Part shown: positions 26,016 to 34,355 of the stretch, piece by piece
How the letters are laid out: each line of letters starts with the position of its first letter
Position numbering within the stretch: the first letter of the stretch is position 1
DNA from: Ferrovibrio sp.
GTDB taxonomy: Bacteria > Pseudomonadota > Alphaproteobacteria > Ferrovibrionales > Ferrovibrionaceae
Length of the DNA: 39,636 nt
Direction: 5' to 3'
Assembly: GCF_029255545.1 (NCBI RefSeq)
Contig: NZ_JANLJJ010000039.1
Coordinates: forward strand, 20,965-60,600
Program-made: the position numbers and the translations under genes
The notes under the pieces: model-generated
What the model saw: only the letters and a program-made list of their open reading frames with translations
Told to the model about the DNA's origin: nothing
Databases searched by the model: none

Positions 26016-27104
26016 TCATTCCCACAGGCTGAGAATCAGGCCCTCATCGGCCTTGGCCTGGCCGGCCAGCGTTGCGGTCCATGCGGCGGAAACGCTGGTG
26101 ACGCCGCGTCCCTCGATCACCCGCAGGCAGCGCCGCGCCAGCGGCAGGAAATCCGCCATCGCATCGGCGAAGCGGGCGTCGATCACGCCGCGGCCCCAGT
26201 CCTGGGTGCGTTTCTTGATGCGATCCGGGGCGAAGAAGAAGACCGGCCTGGGTCCGGGCAGTTCCTTGCCGGGCGGATTCATTTCGCGATGCGACAGGCC
26301 GACGGCACAGGAATATTTCAGCGCGTCGCCGAAATGCCGGTGGATGGCGGTGCGTACCGCGCCGCTGCCGGCGAAGTCGACATAGACGGTGGGGCGGCCG
26401 GCATCCAGGCTGGTGATCTCATCGTAGAGCACGACCTGGTGATAGCTGCCGAGGTCTTGCACGAAGCCGCGGTTGCCTGCGGAGGTGAGGCCGACCACCT
26501 CGATCCCGCCGCGCCGGTGCAGCAGATGGGCCAGGCCGAAGGCGGTCTTGGCCGAGGCGCTGGACAGGATCGCACGTTGCGCACCGAAGAAATGTTCATC
26601 GGCCAGGAAATCGTCGATCAGGAAAGAGGTGATGAAAAGCGGGCGGAACAGCGCCTGGAAGGGCTGGAGTTCCGGCAGGAAGGCGGTGTCGCCGGTGGTG
26701 CGGATATAGAAATTGTAGGCCGGCGGCAGCTCGCGGCGATGCGCAGCGGCGTCGACGAAGCTGCTGTCGGCGACCTTCGCCGGTTGCAGTACCGCATGGC
26801 TGGCCATCGGCAGGAAGCCGAAAATGCGTTCGCCCGCCACGATGTCGTCATGCCGGCTTTCCAGCACGTCGCCGAAGCCCCAGGCCGGTACGACGCCGTA
26901 GCCTTCCTCCGCGGCGGGATAGAACTTCCAGTAGGCCAGGCGTTCGCCCAGCTCGGCATAGGTAATGTTATTGGCGGTGAAGGCGAAGCTGTCGATTTTC
27001 ACCAGCACCTCGCCGGGCTGCAGCACCGGCAGCCTGGCCGTGATCAGCTTGGTGTTTTGCAGATTGGTTTTGTCGATCCCGAACTGGGTCAGGGTCGCGG
27101 TCAT
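26016..27104 (-). CDS. DUF2855 family protein
   Basis: A 362-residue protein of the DUF2855 family, which resembles medium-chain dehydrogenases without their usual cofactor motif. It begins with a GroES-like part (LPVLQPGEVLVKIDSFAFTANNITYAELG), has EGYGVVPAWGFGDVLESRH, then a Rossmann-like half with AILSSASAKTAFGLAHLL and YVDFAGSGAVRTAIHRHF. The biochemical role is unknown. It starts 130 bases downstream of the efflux permease stop, on the same strand, and could be read from that operon. It converges with hemW 10 bases away. Confidence 0.88.
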   Translation of the reverse strand: MTATLTQFGIDKTNLQNTKLITARLPVLQPGEVLVKIDSFAFTANNITYAELGERLAYWKFYPAAEEGYGVVPAWGFGDVLESRHDDIVAGERIFGFLPMASHAVLQPAKVADSSFVDAAAHRRELPPAYNFYIRTTGDTAFLPELQPFQALFRPLFITSFLIDDFLADEHFFGAQRAILSSASAKTAFGLAHLLHRRGGIEVVGLTSAGNRGFVQDLGSYHQVVLYDEITSLDAGRPTVYVDFAGSGAVRTAIHRHFGDALKYSCAVGLSHREMNPPGKELPGPRPVFFFAPDRIKKRTQDWGRGVIDARFADAMADFLPLARRCLRVIEGRGVTSVSAAWTATLAGQAKADEGLILSLWE

Positions 27105-27233
27105 GGGTTCCTCCAGTGCTCACAGTATCCATGGGCATTGTAGGCCGTCCGGGCCGGCGCATGCGTGACAAAATTTAGATGGCTCGGTGGCGAGGCCGTT
27201 GGAATACGAACGAACCCGTGGCGTGGCGCTGCC

Positions 27234-30200
27234 CTATTCGGCCGGCTGTTTCGCCTCTGCCGCAGCGTCATGATGATCCGACGCTTTTGGCAGCCTGCGG
27301 CTGACCCAGGCGCCGAGGTCGTCGAGATAGGTGAAGATCACCGGCGTGACGATCAGGGTGAGCAGGGTGGAGGATACCAGGCCGCCGATCACCGCATGGG
27401 CCATGGCCGAGGTCTGTTTGGCGCCTTCGCCCAGCGCCAGCGCCAGCGGCAGCATGCCGAAGATCATCGCCAGCGTCGTCATCATGATCGGGCGCAGGCG
27501 GATTTCGCCGGCTTCCAGGATCGCCTCGGTGCGGTCCAGTCCGCCGCGGCGGGCATGGTTGACGAAGTCGATCAGCAGGATGGCGTTCTTGGTCACCAGG
27601 CCCATCAGCATGATGAAGCCGATGATCGAGAAAATGTTGAGCGTGGAGCCCCACAGCCACAGGCCGAGGATGACGCCGATCAGCGACAGCGGCAGCGAGG
27701 CCATGATGGCAAACGGCTGCAGGAAGCTGCCGAACTGCGAGGCGAGGATCAGGTAGATGAAGATGATGGCCAGCAGCAGGGCGGCGGCGGCGAAGCCGGC
27801 CGATTCCTTCATGTCCTTCGAGGCGCCGCCGAACCAGAAGCGGTAGCCGGGCGGCAGCTTCATCTGCTCGAGCTTGGCCTGGATCTCGCGGCCGGCCTCG
27901 CCGACCGGGCGGTTATAGGTGGCTGCCGTCAGCAACACCTCGCGGGCAAGATCGCGGCGGTTGATCTGGGTCGAGCCGAGCGAGGGCTGGATCTGCACCA
28001 CCTGGGCCAGGGCGATCATCTTGGGATTGCCGTCGGGATTCATCTGGTTGGAGGCGACATAGATGCGCTCCAGGTCGGGCAGGCCGGTGCGGTCGTCGCG
28101 CGGCAGGCGCACGAAGACGTCGTAATCCTCGTCATCCGGTCCCTTCCAGGTGCCGGCTTCCTCGCCGGCCAGCAGCGGGCGCAGGGTGGCGGCGATGGAG
28201 GCGACGCTGACGCCCAGATCGGCGGCGAGCTGGCGGTCGACATCCAGCGCCACGGTCGGCTTGTTGGCCTTGAGGCTGGATTCAAGGTCGACCACGCCCG
28301 GCACGGTGCGGATGATCGCCATGGCTTCCTGCGACAGGCGGTCAAGCTCGGCGATATCCTGACCCTTCAGCGCGATCATGATCGGCTTGTTCAGGCCGCC
28401 GCCCAGATTGGGCAGGCCGATATTGACGTTGTCGATGCCGGCGATCAGCGACAGGCGGTCGCGGAAGGGCTGGGTCATCTGCTGCGGCGTGCGCTTGCGC
28501 TGCTCCAGCGGCACGAAGCGCACATACAGCGTGCCGACATTGCGCCGCGCGAAGGCGCCGGCATTGATCGAGGCGAAGCTGTACTGCACCTCGGGGAATT
28601 CCTTCAGGGCATCCTGCACCTGGCGGATCTTGGCCTCGGTATAGTCGATGGCCGAGCCGGGCGGCGTGGTGATCTCGACCAGGATTTCCGACAAATCCGG
28701 CTCGGGCACGAATTCGGTGCCCAGCTTGCCAACCAGCATGACGCTGCCGACCAGGCTGAACACGGCGATCAGCAGCACGACCCAGCGCCAGCGCAGGCTC
28801 CAGCGCAGCACATGACGATACAGCCGGCCGAGCCGCTCCATGCCCTTGTCGACCAGCGCGACGGCGCGGCCGACCGGGCCGCGCTTGGCATTGGGCAGGC
28901 TGTGCGGATCGTGCCAGACGCTGGACAGCATCGGGTCGAGGGTGAAGCTGACGAACAGCGAGATCAGCACCGCCACCGTGACGGTGATGCCGAATTGCAG
29001 GAAGAACCGCCCGATGATGCCGCCCATGAAGGCGACGGGCAGGAAGACGGCGACAATCGAGAAGGTGGTGGCCAGCACGGCCAGGCCGATCTCGTTGGTG
29101 CCGTCCAGCGCCGCCTGACGGTGGCTTTTGCCCATGGCGACATGTCGCGTGATGTTTTCCCGGACGACAATCGCATCGTCGATCAGGATGCCGATGGCCA
29201 GCGACAGGGCCATCAGAGTCAGCTTGTTGAGCGTGAAGCCGGCCGCGTAGACCGCGGCCAGCGTGCCGATCACGGCAATCGGTAGCGTGAGCCCAGTGAT
29301 GATGGTGCTACGCCAGGAATTGAGGAACAGGAAGACGATCAGCACGGTGAGGATGGCGCCCTCGATCAGGGTGCGCTGCACGCCGTTGACCGAGATCAGG
29401 ATGGCGCGGCTGTCGTCGCGCATGAACTGCAGGGTGATGTCGGAGGGCAGGTCGGCCTCCAGCTCCTTCACCGCCTGCTTCAGGCCGGTGATGACCTCCA
29501 GGGTATTGGAGCCCTGCACCTTGATGAAGGAAATCGCCAGCAGGCGGTCGCCATCAAACAGGGCGACGGCATCCTTTTCCTCGGTGCCGTCCTCCACCGT
29601 GGCGACATCACCGAGCGTGACCGAGGCGCCGCCGCGGCGCGCCAGCACCAGCTGAGCCAGCTTGCGCGGATCGGTGACGCGGCCTTCGATCTGCACGACG
29701 AATTCGGTCTGCGGCCGGGTCAGGGTGCCGACGGGAAGCTGCTGGTTCTCGCTTTTCAGCACGTTGATCAACTGATCCATGCCGATGCCGTAGGCCTGCA
29801 TCTTTTCCGGATTCGGCAGGATGTTGATGCGCCGCTTCACGCCGCCGACGATGTAGGCTTGGCCCACGCCGCGCACGGTCTGCAGCCGTTTCAGGATCAC
29901 CTGGTCGGCGAGCGTGGTCAGCTCACGCAGGTCGCGGCGCTCGGTGCGCACGGCGATGGAGGCGACCGGCTGGCTATCGGGCGAGAAACGGGTGATTTCC
30001 GGCGTCTTGATCTCGTCGCGGAATTTCGGCGTGACCTGGGCGATCTTCTCGCGCACGTCCTGCACGGCCTCCACCGCGTCGACGGTCAGCTCGAATTCGA
30101 TGATCACGGTCGAGCGGCCTTCCAGCGACCGCGAGGTCAGCGTGCGCACGCCGCTGATGGTGTTCACCGCATCCTCGATCGGCCGGGTGACTTCGCTTTC

Positions 30201-30377
30201 GACGCTTTCCGGCGTTGCGCCGGGATAGGAGGTGGCGACGACCACGATGGGGAATTCCACATCGGGGAACTGCTCGATGCTGAGCTTGAAATAAGCGAAC
30301 AGGCCGACCACCAGCAGCGACGCCATCATCATGGTGGCGAAGACCGGATTGTTGACGCTGATGCGGGTGAGCCACAT
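27234..30377 (-). CDS. RND efflux transporter permease subunit (HAE1/AcrB-like)
   Basis: A 1047-residue inner-membrane proton/drug antiporter with the two-repeat RND fold of 12 helices. The proton-relay Asp400-Asp401 is in the fourth helix ([16 protein letters not shown]), and the matching Lys of the tenth helix region is in [13 protein letters not shown]. The porter domains contain [27 protein letters not shown] and similar AcrB-family landmarks. Full length and intact. It is co-transcribed with the adaptor gene 24 bases upstream; no TolC-like outer-membrane gene is in the window. Substrates cannot be read from sequence; closest in style to the MdtC/AcrB group of drug and bile-salt exporters. 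Confidence 0.94.
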   Translation of the reverse strand: MWLTRISVNNPVFATMMMASLLVVGLFAYFKLSIEQFPDVEFPIVVVATSYPGATPESVESEVTRPIEDAVNTISGVRTLTSRSLEGRSTVIIEFELTVDAVEAVQDVREKIAQVTPKFRDEIKTPEITRFSPDSQPVASIAVRTERRDLRELTTLADQVILKRLQTVRGVGQAYIVGGVKRRINILPNPEKMQAYGIGMDQLINVLKSENQQLPVGTLTRPQTEFVVQIEGRVTDPRKLAQLVLARRGGASVTLGDVATVEDGTEEKDAVALFDGDRLLAISFIKVQGSNTLEVITGLKQAVKELEADLPSDITLQFMRDDSRAILISVNGVQRTLIEGAILTVLIVFLFLNSWRSTIITGLTLPIAVIGTLAAVYAAGFTLNKLTLMALSLAIGILIDDAIVVRENITRHVAMGKSHRQAALDGTNEIGLAVLATTFSIVAVFLPVAFMGGIIGRFFLQFGITVTVAVLISLFVSFTLDPMLSSVWHDPHSLPNAKRGPVGRAVALVDKGMERLGRLYRHVLRWSLRWRWVVLLIAVFSLVGSVMLVGKLGTEFVPEPDLSEILVEITTPPGSAIDYTEAKIRQVQDALKEFPEVQYSFASINAGAFARRNVGTLYVRFVPLEQRKRTPQQMTQPFRDRLSLIAGIDNVNIGLPNLGGGLNKPIMIALKGQDIAELDRLSQEAMAIIRTVPGVVDLESSLKANKPTVALDVDRQLAADLGVSVASIAATLRPLLAGEEAGTWKGPDDEDYDVFVRLPRDDRTGLPDLERIYVASNQMNPDGNPKMIALAQVVQIQPSLGSTQINRRDLAREVLLTAATYNRPVGEAGREIQAKLEQMKLPPGYRFWFGGASKDMKESAGFAAAALLLAIIFIYLILASQFGSFLQPFAIMASLPLSLIGVILGLWLWGSTLNIFSIIGFIMLMGLVTKNAILLIDFVNHARRGGLDRTEAILEAGEIRLRPIMMTTLAMIFGMLPLALALGEGAKQTSAMAHAVIGGLVSSTLLTLIVTPVIFTYLDDLGAWVSRRLPKASDHHDAAAEAKQPAE

Positions 30378-30401
30378 GGTCTGCCTCTCCCTGCCGGCCG
30401 G

Positions 30402-31529
30402 TCAGCGGCCGGCGATGCGGGCGGGCAGCCCGTCGCTCAGGCGGAGGCCGGGCGTGGCCACGACAGTCTCGCCGGCGGCGACGCCGCTGCTGATCGCCAC
30501 GCGGCCATCGGGCGTGCCGGCGAGGGCGACGCTGACGGCGCGGCGCTCCAGGCGGCTGTCTTTCAGCACATAGACGATGTCGGCGTTGTTGTTGTCCCGC
30601 CGCAGCGCCTCGACCGGAATGGCGACGGCGCCGCGTCGCTCGGCCAGCACGGCCTCGCCGCTGCCGAACATGCCGCCGCGCAGCACGTGCTCGGGATTTT
30701 TCAGCAGGACGTAGACCGGGATCGAGCGCGACCCGCTCTGCGCCGTCGGGTTGATGCGCTCGACATGGCCCTCGAACGGACGGTCGGCGAAACCTTCGAC
30801 GTTCAGCAGCACTTTCTGGCCGATTTTCAGTTGCGGCACGTCGCGTGCCGGCACCAGGGCCTCGACCTCGAGCACATCCAGATCGGCGATGACGAACAGC
30901 TTGGCGTCGACGGCGACGCGCTCGCCCGGATTGACGTAGCGCTCGGCCACCAGGCCATCCAGCGGCGCATAGATCGCCGCATCGCCCTGCGCCTTGCGCG
31001 CCATCGTCACCTGCTGCTCCAGGGCGGCGACATTGGCGCGCGCGTTGCGCCAGGCATTCTCGGCCTCGTCCAGCGCGGTCTGCGATTTCACGCCGCGCTG
31101 GGTCAGGGTGATCGCCTTGTCGCGGTTGATCTGGGCGAGATTGAGGGCGGAGCGGGCGCTGTCGAGGTTGCTCTGCTTCTCGCGCAGCCGGGCATTGAGG
31201 TCGGCGGTGTCGAGCCGGGCCAGCAACTGGCCTTTTTTCACGCTCTCGCCACGCCGCACGGAAATGTCCTGCACCACGGCGGCCACCTCGGCGCGCACCA
31301 GGCTCTGGTTCAGCGGCTGCAAGGTGCCGCTCAGGCGGACCACCTGGCGCAGATCGGCGATTTTCGCCTCGGCCAGATCGGCGGGCGAGAATTCGATGCC
31401 CTCGAAACGGGCCGGTTCGGCGGTGCTGATCGCCTTGACCGGCTGGCGGCCTTTGAGCAGATAAAGCCCGCCGCTGGCCATGATGGCGAGGGCAAGCACG
31501 GACAAACCGATCTTGGCTAAACGCGTCAT
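30402..31529 (-). CDS. RND efflux periplasmic adaptor subunit
   Basis: A 375-residue membrane-fusion protein. An N-terminal anchor or signal (about residues 7-24), a barrel-sandwich segment (LSGTLQPLNQSLVRAEVAAVVQDISVRRGESVKKGQLLARLD), a coiled-coil hairpin (about 105-165), the second half of the lipoyl-like domain (IYAPLDGLVAERYVNPGERV) and a beta-barrel plus membrane-proximal domain follow in order. It bridges the RND permease to an outer-membrane channel. First gene of the operon; two adjacent palindromes lie 86 to 118 bases upstream of its start. No local TetR or MarR regulator gene is seen. Confidence 0.93.
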   Translation of the reverse strand: MTRLAKIGLSVLALAIMASGGLYLLKGRQPVKAISTAEPARFEGIEFSPADLAEAKIADLRQVVRLSGTLQPLNQSLVRAEVAAVVQDISVRRGESVKKGQLLARLDTADLNARLREKQSNLDSARSALNLAQINRDKAITLTQRGVKSQTALDEAENAWRNARANVAALEQQVTMARKAQGDAAIYAPLDGLVAERYVNPGERVAVDAKLFVIADLDVLEVEALVPARDVPQLKIGQKVLLNVEGFADRPFEGHVERINPTAQSGSRSIPVYVLLKNPEHVLRGGMFGSGEAVLAERRGAVAIPVEALRRDNNNADIVYVLKDSRLERRAVSVALAGTPDGRVAISSGVAAGETVVATPGLRLSDGLPARIAGR

Positions 31530-31576
31530 GACGCCATTATCCCCCTGCGGCTTTCCATCCCTGCCAAGCCGCGCTG

Positions 31577-31605
31577 TATATATAGATACGCTGAAAATCC
31601 GTCCA
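31577..31605 (-). promoter_or_regulatory. Putative promoter of the RND operon
   Basis: On the minus strand TGGACG (31600-31605) and TATATA (31577-31582) are 17 bases apart, which puts the transcription start near 31570, about 40 bases before the adaptor start codon. Confidence 0.45.
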
Positions 31606-31614
31606 TCCTGCGTA

Positions 31615-31647
31615 AGTTACCAATAAGTAACTGTGATGTTGGTCACA
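31615..31647. promoter_or_regulatory. Two adjoining palindromes upstream of the RND operon (TetR-like and CRP/FNR-like)
   Basis: AGTTAC-N6-GTAACT at 31615-31632 is directly followed, sharing one base, by TGTGA-N6-TCACA at 31632-31647. The latter is the exact core of the CRP/FNR-family consensus. Their centres lie about 54 and 70 bases upstream of the predicted start of the efflux operon, a common activator distance. Which proteins bind is inference. Confidence 0.5.
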
Positions 31648-31652
31648 ATCGG

Positions 31653-31680
31653 CTGATCCGCAATCACGCGATGCGGTCAG
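31653..31680 (-). terminator. Weak hairpin at the end of the GIY-YIG gene
   Basis: CTGA-T-CCGCA at 31653-31662 pairs with TGCGG-TCAG at 31672-31680 with one bulged base, overlapping the stop codon (31677-31679). There is no T tract on the minus strand, so this is a weak terminator candidate. Confidence 0.3.
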
Positions 31681-32012
31681 ATCGCCTCAGCGGGCAGCGT
31701 GGTGCACCAATGCATCAGCCGGTCCTTCAGCAGCCGGTCGCGAACATAAGGCAGCGATTCGTCCGCCAGCCGCTCGATCTCTTCGAAGACGAAGCCCTCT
31801 GGGCCGTATGTCCTCCAAGCCGCCTGCAGCACCGGGTGGTGATGGCCGCCTTGACGTAACGTGAACCAGAGGCGGTTCTGGATTTTGCCAAGGTCGGCGG
31901 CCCGTCCGGCCCAGCGTTGACCTGTCGACAGGCAGCGCAGACCATAGATGCCGGCCGAGGCCTTGCGCTCTTTATACGTGGCCAAAGCGGCTTTCCGGTC
32001 TTGCTTGTTCAT
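31677..32012 (-). CDS. GIY-YIG nuclease family protein
   Basis: A 111-residue protein with a degenerate GIY-YIG-like start (SAGIYGLRCLSTGQRWAGRAADLGKIQNRLWFTLRQGGHHHPVLQAAW) and the Glu-containing EGFVFEEIERL. Small single-domain members of this shape occur widely in proteobacteria with no agreed function. Catalytic competence is doubtful, since the second motif reads WAGRAADL rather than a canonical YIG. It is divergent from DUF2239-DUF488 and shares with them a 33-base near-palindrome in the promoter region. Confidence 0.8.
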   Translation of the reverse strand: MNKQDRKAALATYKERKASAGIYGLRCLSTGQRWAGRAADLGKIQNRLWFTLRQGGHHHPVLQAAWRTYGPEGFVFEEIERLADESLPYVRDRLLKDRLMHWCTTLPAEAI

Positions 32013-32064
32013 GTCGCCGTTCCTGTCTGACTCTGGCCTGTCAGGCTCTGGCCAATCGGTCGAA

Positions 32065-32093
32065 TTGTGAGGTAAATATCATCCGGATAATAT
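32065..32093 (+). promoter_or_regulatory. Putative promoter of the DUF2239-DUF488 operon
   Basis: TTGTGA at 32065-32070 and TAATAT at 32088-32093 are 17 bases apart, giving a start near 32100. The -10 lies in the left arm of the near-palindrome at 32083-32115. Confidence 0.55.
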
Positions 32094-32102
32094 TATAGTC
32101 AA
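32073..32102 (-). promoter_or_regulatory. Putative divergent promoter of the GIY-YIG gene
   Basis: On the minus strand TTGACT (32097-32102) and TATTTA (32073-32078) are 18 bases apart, with a start near 32066 and a 5' leader of about 54 bases. It overlaps the plus-strand promoter face to face. Confidence 0.5.
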
Positions 32103-32115
32103 TAATTATATCCGG
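32083..32115. promoter_or_regulatory. Near-palindromic operator candidate with CCGG-ended arms
   Basis: CCGGATAATATTAT at 32083-32096 and ATAATTATATCCGG at 32102-32115 match as an inverted repeat in 12 of 14 positions around a 5-base centre. Viewed as direct repeats, ATCCGG(A/G)TAATATT occurs at 32081 and 32110. The element covers the core of both divergent promoters and ends beside the ribosome-binding site of the DUF2239 gene. Confidence 0.55.
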
Positions 32116-32133
32116 GTAATATTGGAGCGGCCC

Positions 32134-32733
32134 GTGCCTGAGACCAAACCGCAGACCTATACCGTCTTTGCCGGCAGTCGCCGTGTTGCCACCGGTTCCC
32201 TGACCGACGTGGCGCTGGCGGCGAAAGCGGCCATTGAGCAGATGCCGGAGATCACCACGCTGGTCTTTGATGACGCCACCGGTACGGTGATCGACCTGGA
32301 TCTGCGTGGCAGCGCCGCCGCGATCGCCGCACGTTACGCCGCGCTGACCGTGGCGGAGGAAACCGCGTTCTCGACCCGTGGCCGCGGGCGCCCGAAGCTT
32401 GGCGTGATCGCCCGCGAAGTTACCCTGCTGCCGCGGCACTGGGATTGGCTGGCGGCGCAACCGGGCGGCGCCTCGCAAGCGCTGCGTCGTTTGGTCGACG
32501 AAGCCCGCCACGCCGATGGCGGCCGCACGGAACGTCGCCGCATGCAGGAGGCGGCTTATCGTTTCATGGCGGCAGTCGCTGGAGATCTACCCGGCTTCGA
32601 AATGGCGGCGCGGGCTCTGTTTGCCGCCGACCAGCCGCAGTTCAGCGCGATCGTCGCGACCTGGCCGCAGGATATCTCCGGTTATGCGCAGAAACTCGCC
32701 TGGGGCGAACCTGCCGCTGCTGCGGCGTCGTGA
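32134..32733 (+). CDS. DUF2239 family protein
   Basis: A 199-residue soluble protein of the DUF2239 family: YTVFAGSRRVATGSLTDVALAAKAA, then TTLVFDDATGTVIDLDLRG, RGRGRPKLGVIAREVTLLPRHWDWL, and the helical PGGASQALRRLVDEARHADGG. The central RGRPKLGV-EVTLLPRHWDWL section looks like a ribbon-helix-helix style DNA-binding or toxin-antitoxin-like segment, but the role is unknown. The GTG at 32134 has GGAG at 32124-32127; a TTG at 32122 is possible. DUF488 follows after 10 bases, so they form one unit. Confidence 0.85.
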   Translation: MPETKPQTYTVFAGSRRVATGSLTDVALAAKAAIEQMPEITTLVFDDATGTVIDLDLRGSAAAIAARYAALTVAEETAFSTRGRGRPKLGVIAREVTLLPRHWDWLAAQPGGASQALRRLVDEARHADGGRTERRRMQEAAYRFMAAVAGDLPGFEMAARALFAADQPQFSAIVATWPQDISGYAQKLAWGEPAAAAAS

Positions 32734-32743
32734 GGCGAAGGAC

Positions 32744-33220
32744 ATGGCGCCAGTCATCTACAGCATCGGTCATTCCAACCACGCGCCGGCGCGCTTTCAG
32801 GCCCTGTTGCAGCAGCATGGCATCAACCAGCTCGCCGATCTGCGCTCGGTGCCGGCCTCGCGTTACGCGCCGCATTTCAACCGGGCGGCGCTGCAGGCAG
32901 CCCTGGCCCGGGCCGGGATCGCCTATCGCTGGTTTGGCGAGACACTCGGCGGCAAGCCGCGCGCGGCGGAGCCGGATTTCCGGCGCGGCATTGCCGCATT
33001 GATGGCCTGGGTGGAACAGGGGACGGAACAGGGGGCGACGGCAATGATGTGCGCCGAGGCCGATCCATGGCAGTGCCATCGCACGCATCTGGTGACGCCG
33101 GCTTTACTGCTGTGCGGGGGAAGTGTGGTGCATATTCAGCCCGAAGGCGTGTTGCTATCGCATGACGCGCTGCAACACGAGAAATCAGCAGCCCCGCCGC
33201 AGCTCGATCTGTTCCGCTGA
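32744..33220 (+). CDS. DUF488 domain-containing protein
   Basis: A 158-residue protein of the DUF488 family. The conserved start is IYSIGHSNHAPARFQALLQQHGINQLADLRSVPASRYAPHFN, followed by FGETLGGKPR and the Cys/His motif MMCAEADPWQCHRTHLV. The family is widespread and often found near DNA-processing or defence-related genes, without a proven reaction. The ATG at 32744 has GAAGG just upstream; longer frame starts within DUF2239 are rejected. It is the second gene of the DUF2239 unit. Confidence 0.88.
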   Translation: MAPVIYSIGHSNHAPARFQALLQQHGINQLADLRSVPASRYAPHFNRAALQAALARAGIAYRWFGETLGGKPRAAEPDFRRGIAALMAWVEQGTEQGATAMMCAEADPWQCHRTHLVTPALLLCGGSVVHIQPEGVLLSHDALQHEKSAAPPQLDLFR

Positions 33221-33231
33221 CTGATCTTTGC

Positions 33232-33260
33232 TTGACGCGACGGCATTGGCTGAGCACACT
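33232..33260 (+). promoter_or_regulatory. Possible promoter of the TAXI transporter genes
   Basis: TTGACG at 33232-33237 followed after 17 bases by CACACT at 33255-33260, about 30 bases before the start codon. The -35 matches the trxA and leader promoters; the -10 is poor. Confidence 0.35.
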
Positions 33261-33290
33261 TCCCGCACAAAAATATATCGGGAGGATACC

Positions 33291-34256
33291 ATGCGTCACA
33301 GCACCATCGGTCGTGCAGCATTCATTGCGGCCGTTACCCTCGGCTTAGCCGGACTGGCCGGCGCCGAAGCCCGGGCACAGACCTACAAGCTGATGACCGG
33401 CCCGCAGGGCGGCGTCTGGGTGCCGCTGGGCGGCACCATGAAGGCGATGTTCGAAAAGGCCGTTCCCGGGGTGACGATCCAGACCCTGCCCGGCGCCGGC
33501 ATCGCCAACGTGAAGGGCGTGCAGGAAGGCAAGGCCGATTTCGGCTTCGGCAACTCGATCTCCACGGTGGACGCGGTCAACGGCCGCCCGCCCTTCGGCG
33601 AGAAGACGGCCAATGTCTGCCAGGTTGCCAACCTGTATCCGCAGTTTTTCCAGGTGGTGGTCCTCGCCGATTCCAAGATCGACAAGATCGAGGACATGAA
33701 GGGCAAGTCGATCGCCGTGCAGACCAAGGGCAACACAGCGGAAGCGATCTCGGCCGATATCCTCAAGGCGCATGGGCTGTCCTATGACGCCATGGGCAAG
33801 GTCAATTTCATGGCCTCCTACAACGATGCCGCCGCCCTGCTGAAAGACGGCCATGCCCAGGTATTCACGCTCGGCACCACGATCCCGGCCTCGTCGGTGA
33901 TGGACCTGGCCACCGCCCGCGACGTCAAGCTGATTCCGATCACCGACAAGGGCCTGGCCGACATGAAGAAGATCAATGCCGGCTACAACAAGGTGATCGT
34001 GCCGGCCGGCACCTATCCGAAACAGGACAAGGACGTGCCGGTAATCGGCTATTCGACGCATTTCATCACCTCGTGCAAGCTGCCAGAAGACAAGGTCTAT
34101 GCCGTGACCAAGGCGATGGCGACCCATGTCGCCGACATGGCCGCGGTGAACAAGGCGATGGCCAAGCTGACGCCGAAGGAAATGGCCCAGGATATCGGCG
34201 TGCCGCTGCATCCCGGCGCGGCGAAGTATTACCGCGAAGTCGGCGCACTGAAGTAA
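33291..34256 (+). CDS. TAXI-family TRAP transporter solute-binding protein
   Basis: A 321-residue periplasmic binding protein with a signal peptide (about residues 1-29, cleavage after EARA). The TAXI-type core is visible: YKLMTGPQGGVWVPLGGTMKAMFEKAVPGV, GKADFGFGNSISTVDAVNG, NLYPQFFQVVVLADSKI, and the C-terminal TKAMATHVADMAAVNKAMAKL. It delivers an unknown ligand, probably a carboxylate, to the fused permease encoded 99 bases downstream. The ATG at 33291 follows GGGAGG. A terminator-like hairpin separates the two genes. Confidence 0.93.
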   Translation: MRHSTIGRAAFIAAVTLGLAGLAGAEARAQTYKLMTGPQGGVWVPLGGTMKAMFEKAVPGVTIQTLPGAGIANVKGVQEGKADFGFGNSISTVDAVNGRPPFGEKTANVCQVANLYPQFFQVVVLADSKIDKIEDMKGKSIAVQTKGNTAEAISADILKAHGLSYDAMGKVNFMASYNDAAALLKDGHAQVFTLGTTIPASSVMDLATARDVKLIPITDKGLADMKKINAGYNKVIVPAGTYPKQDKDVPVIGYSTHFITSCKLPEDKVYAVTKAMATHVADMAAVNKAMAKLTPKEMAQDIGVPLHPGAAKYYREVGALK

Positions 34257-34272
34257 CCGTTTGAGGCGTACT

Positions 34273-34313
34273 GGCCGGCGTCGCTTCAGGACGGGCGGCG
34301 CCGGTCCTTTTTT
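34273..34313 (+). terminator. Intercistronic terminator between TAXI protein and permease
   Basis: A stem of about 12 pairs (34273-34284 with 34295-34307, one bulged T at 34305), a 10-base loop and six Ts at 34308-34313. Partial read-through would make more binding protein than permease. Confidence 0.75.
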
Positions 34314-34355
34314 CGCGGGCCCCGCAGCGGGCCGGCGCAATCGACCGGGGGGCGG

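Noticed and set aside
27165-29285. 706-codon open frame on the plus strand opposite the RND permease
   Set aside because: It is antisense to a fully conserved RND gene. Its Gly/Asp/His/Gln-rich composition is the usual shadow of a GC-rich gene, with no domain and no start signal.
29859-31520. 553-codon open frame opposite the RND permease and adaptor
   Set aside because: It spans two real genes on the other strand and has shadow composition with no recognisable motif.
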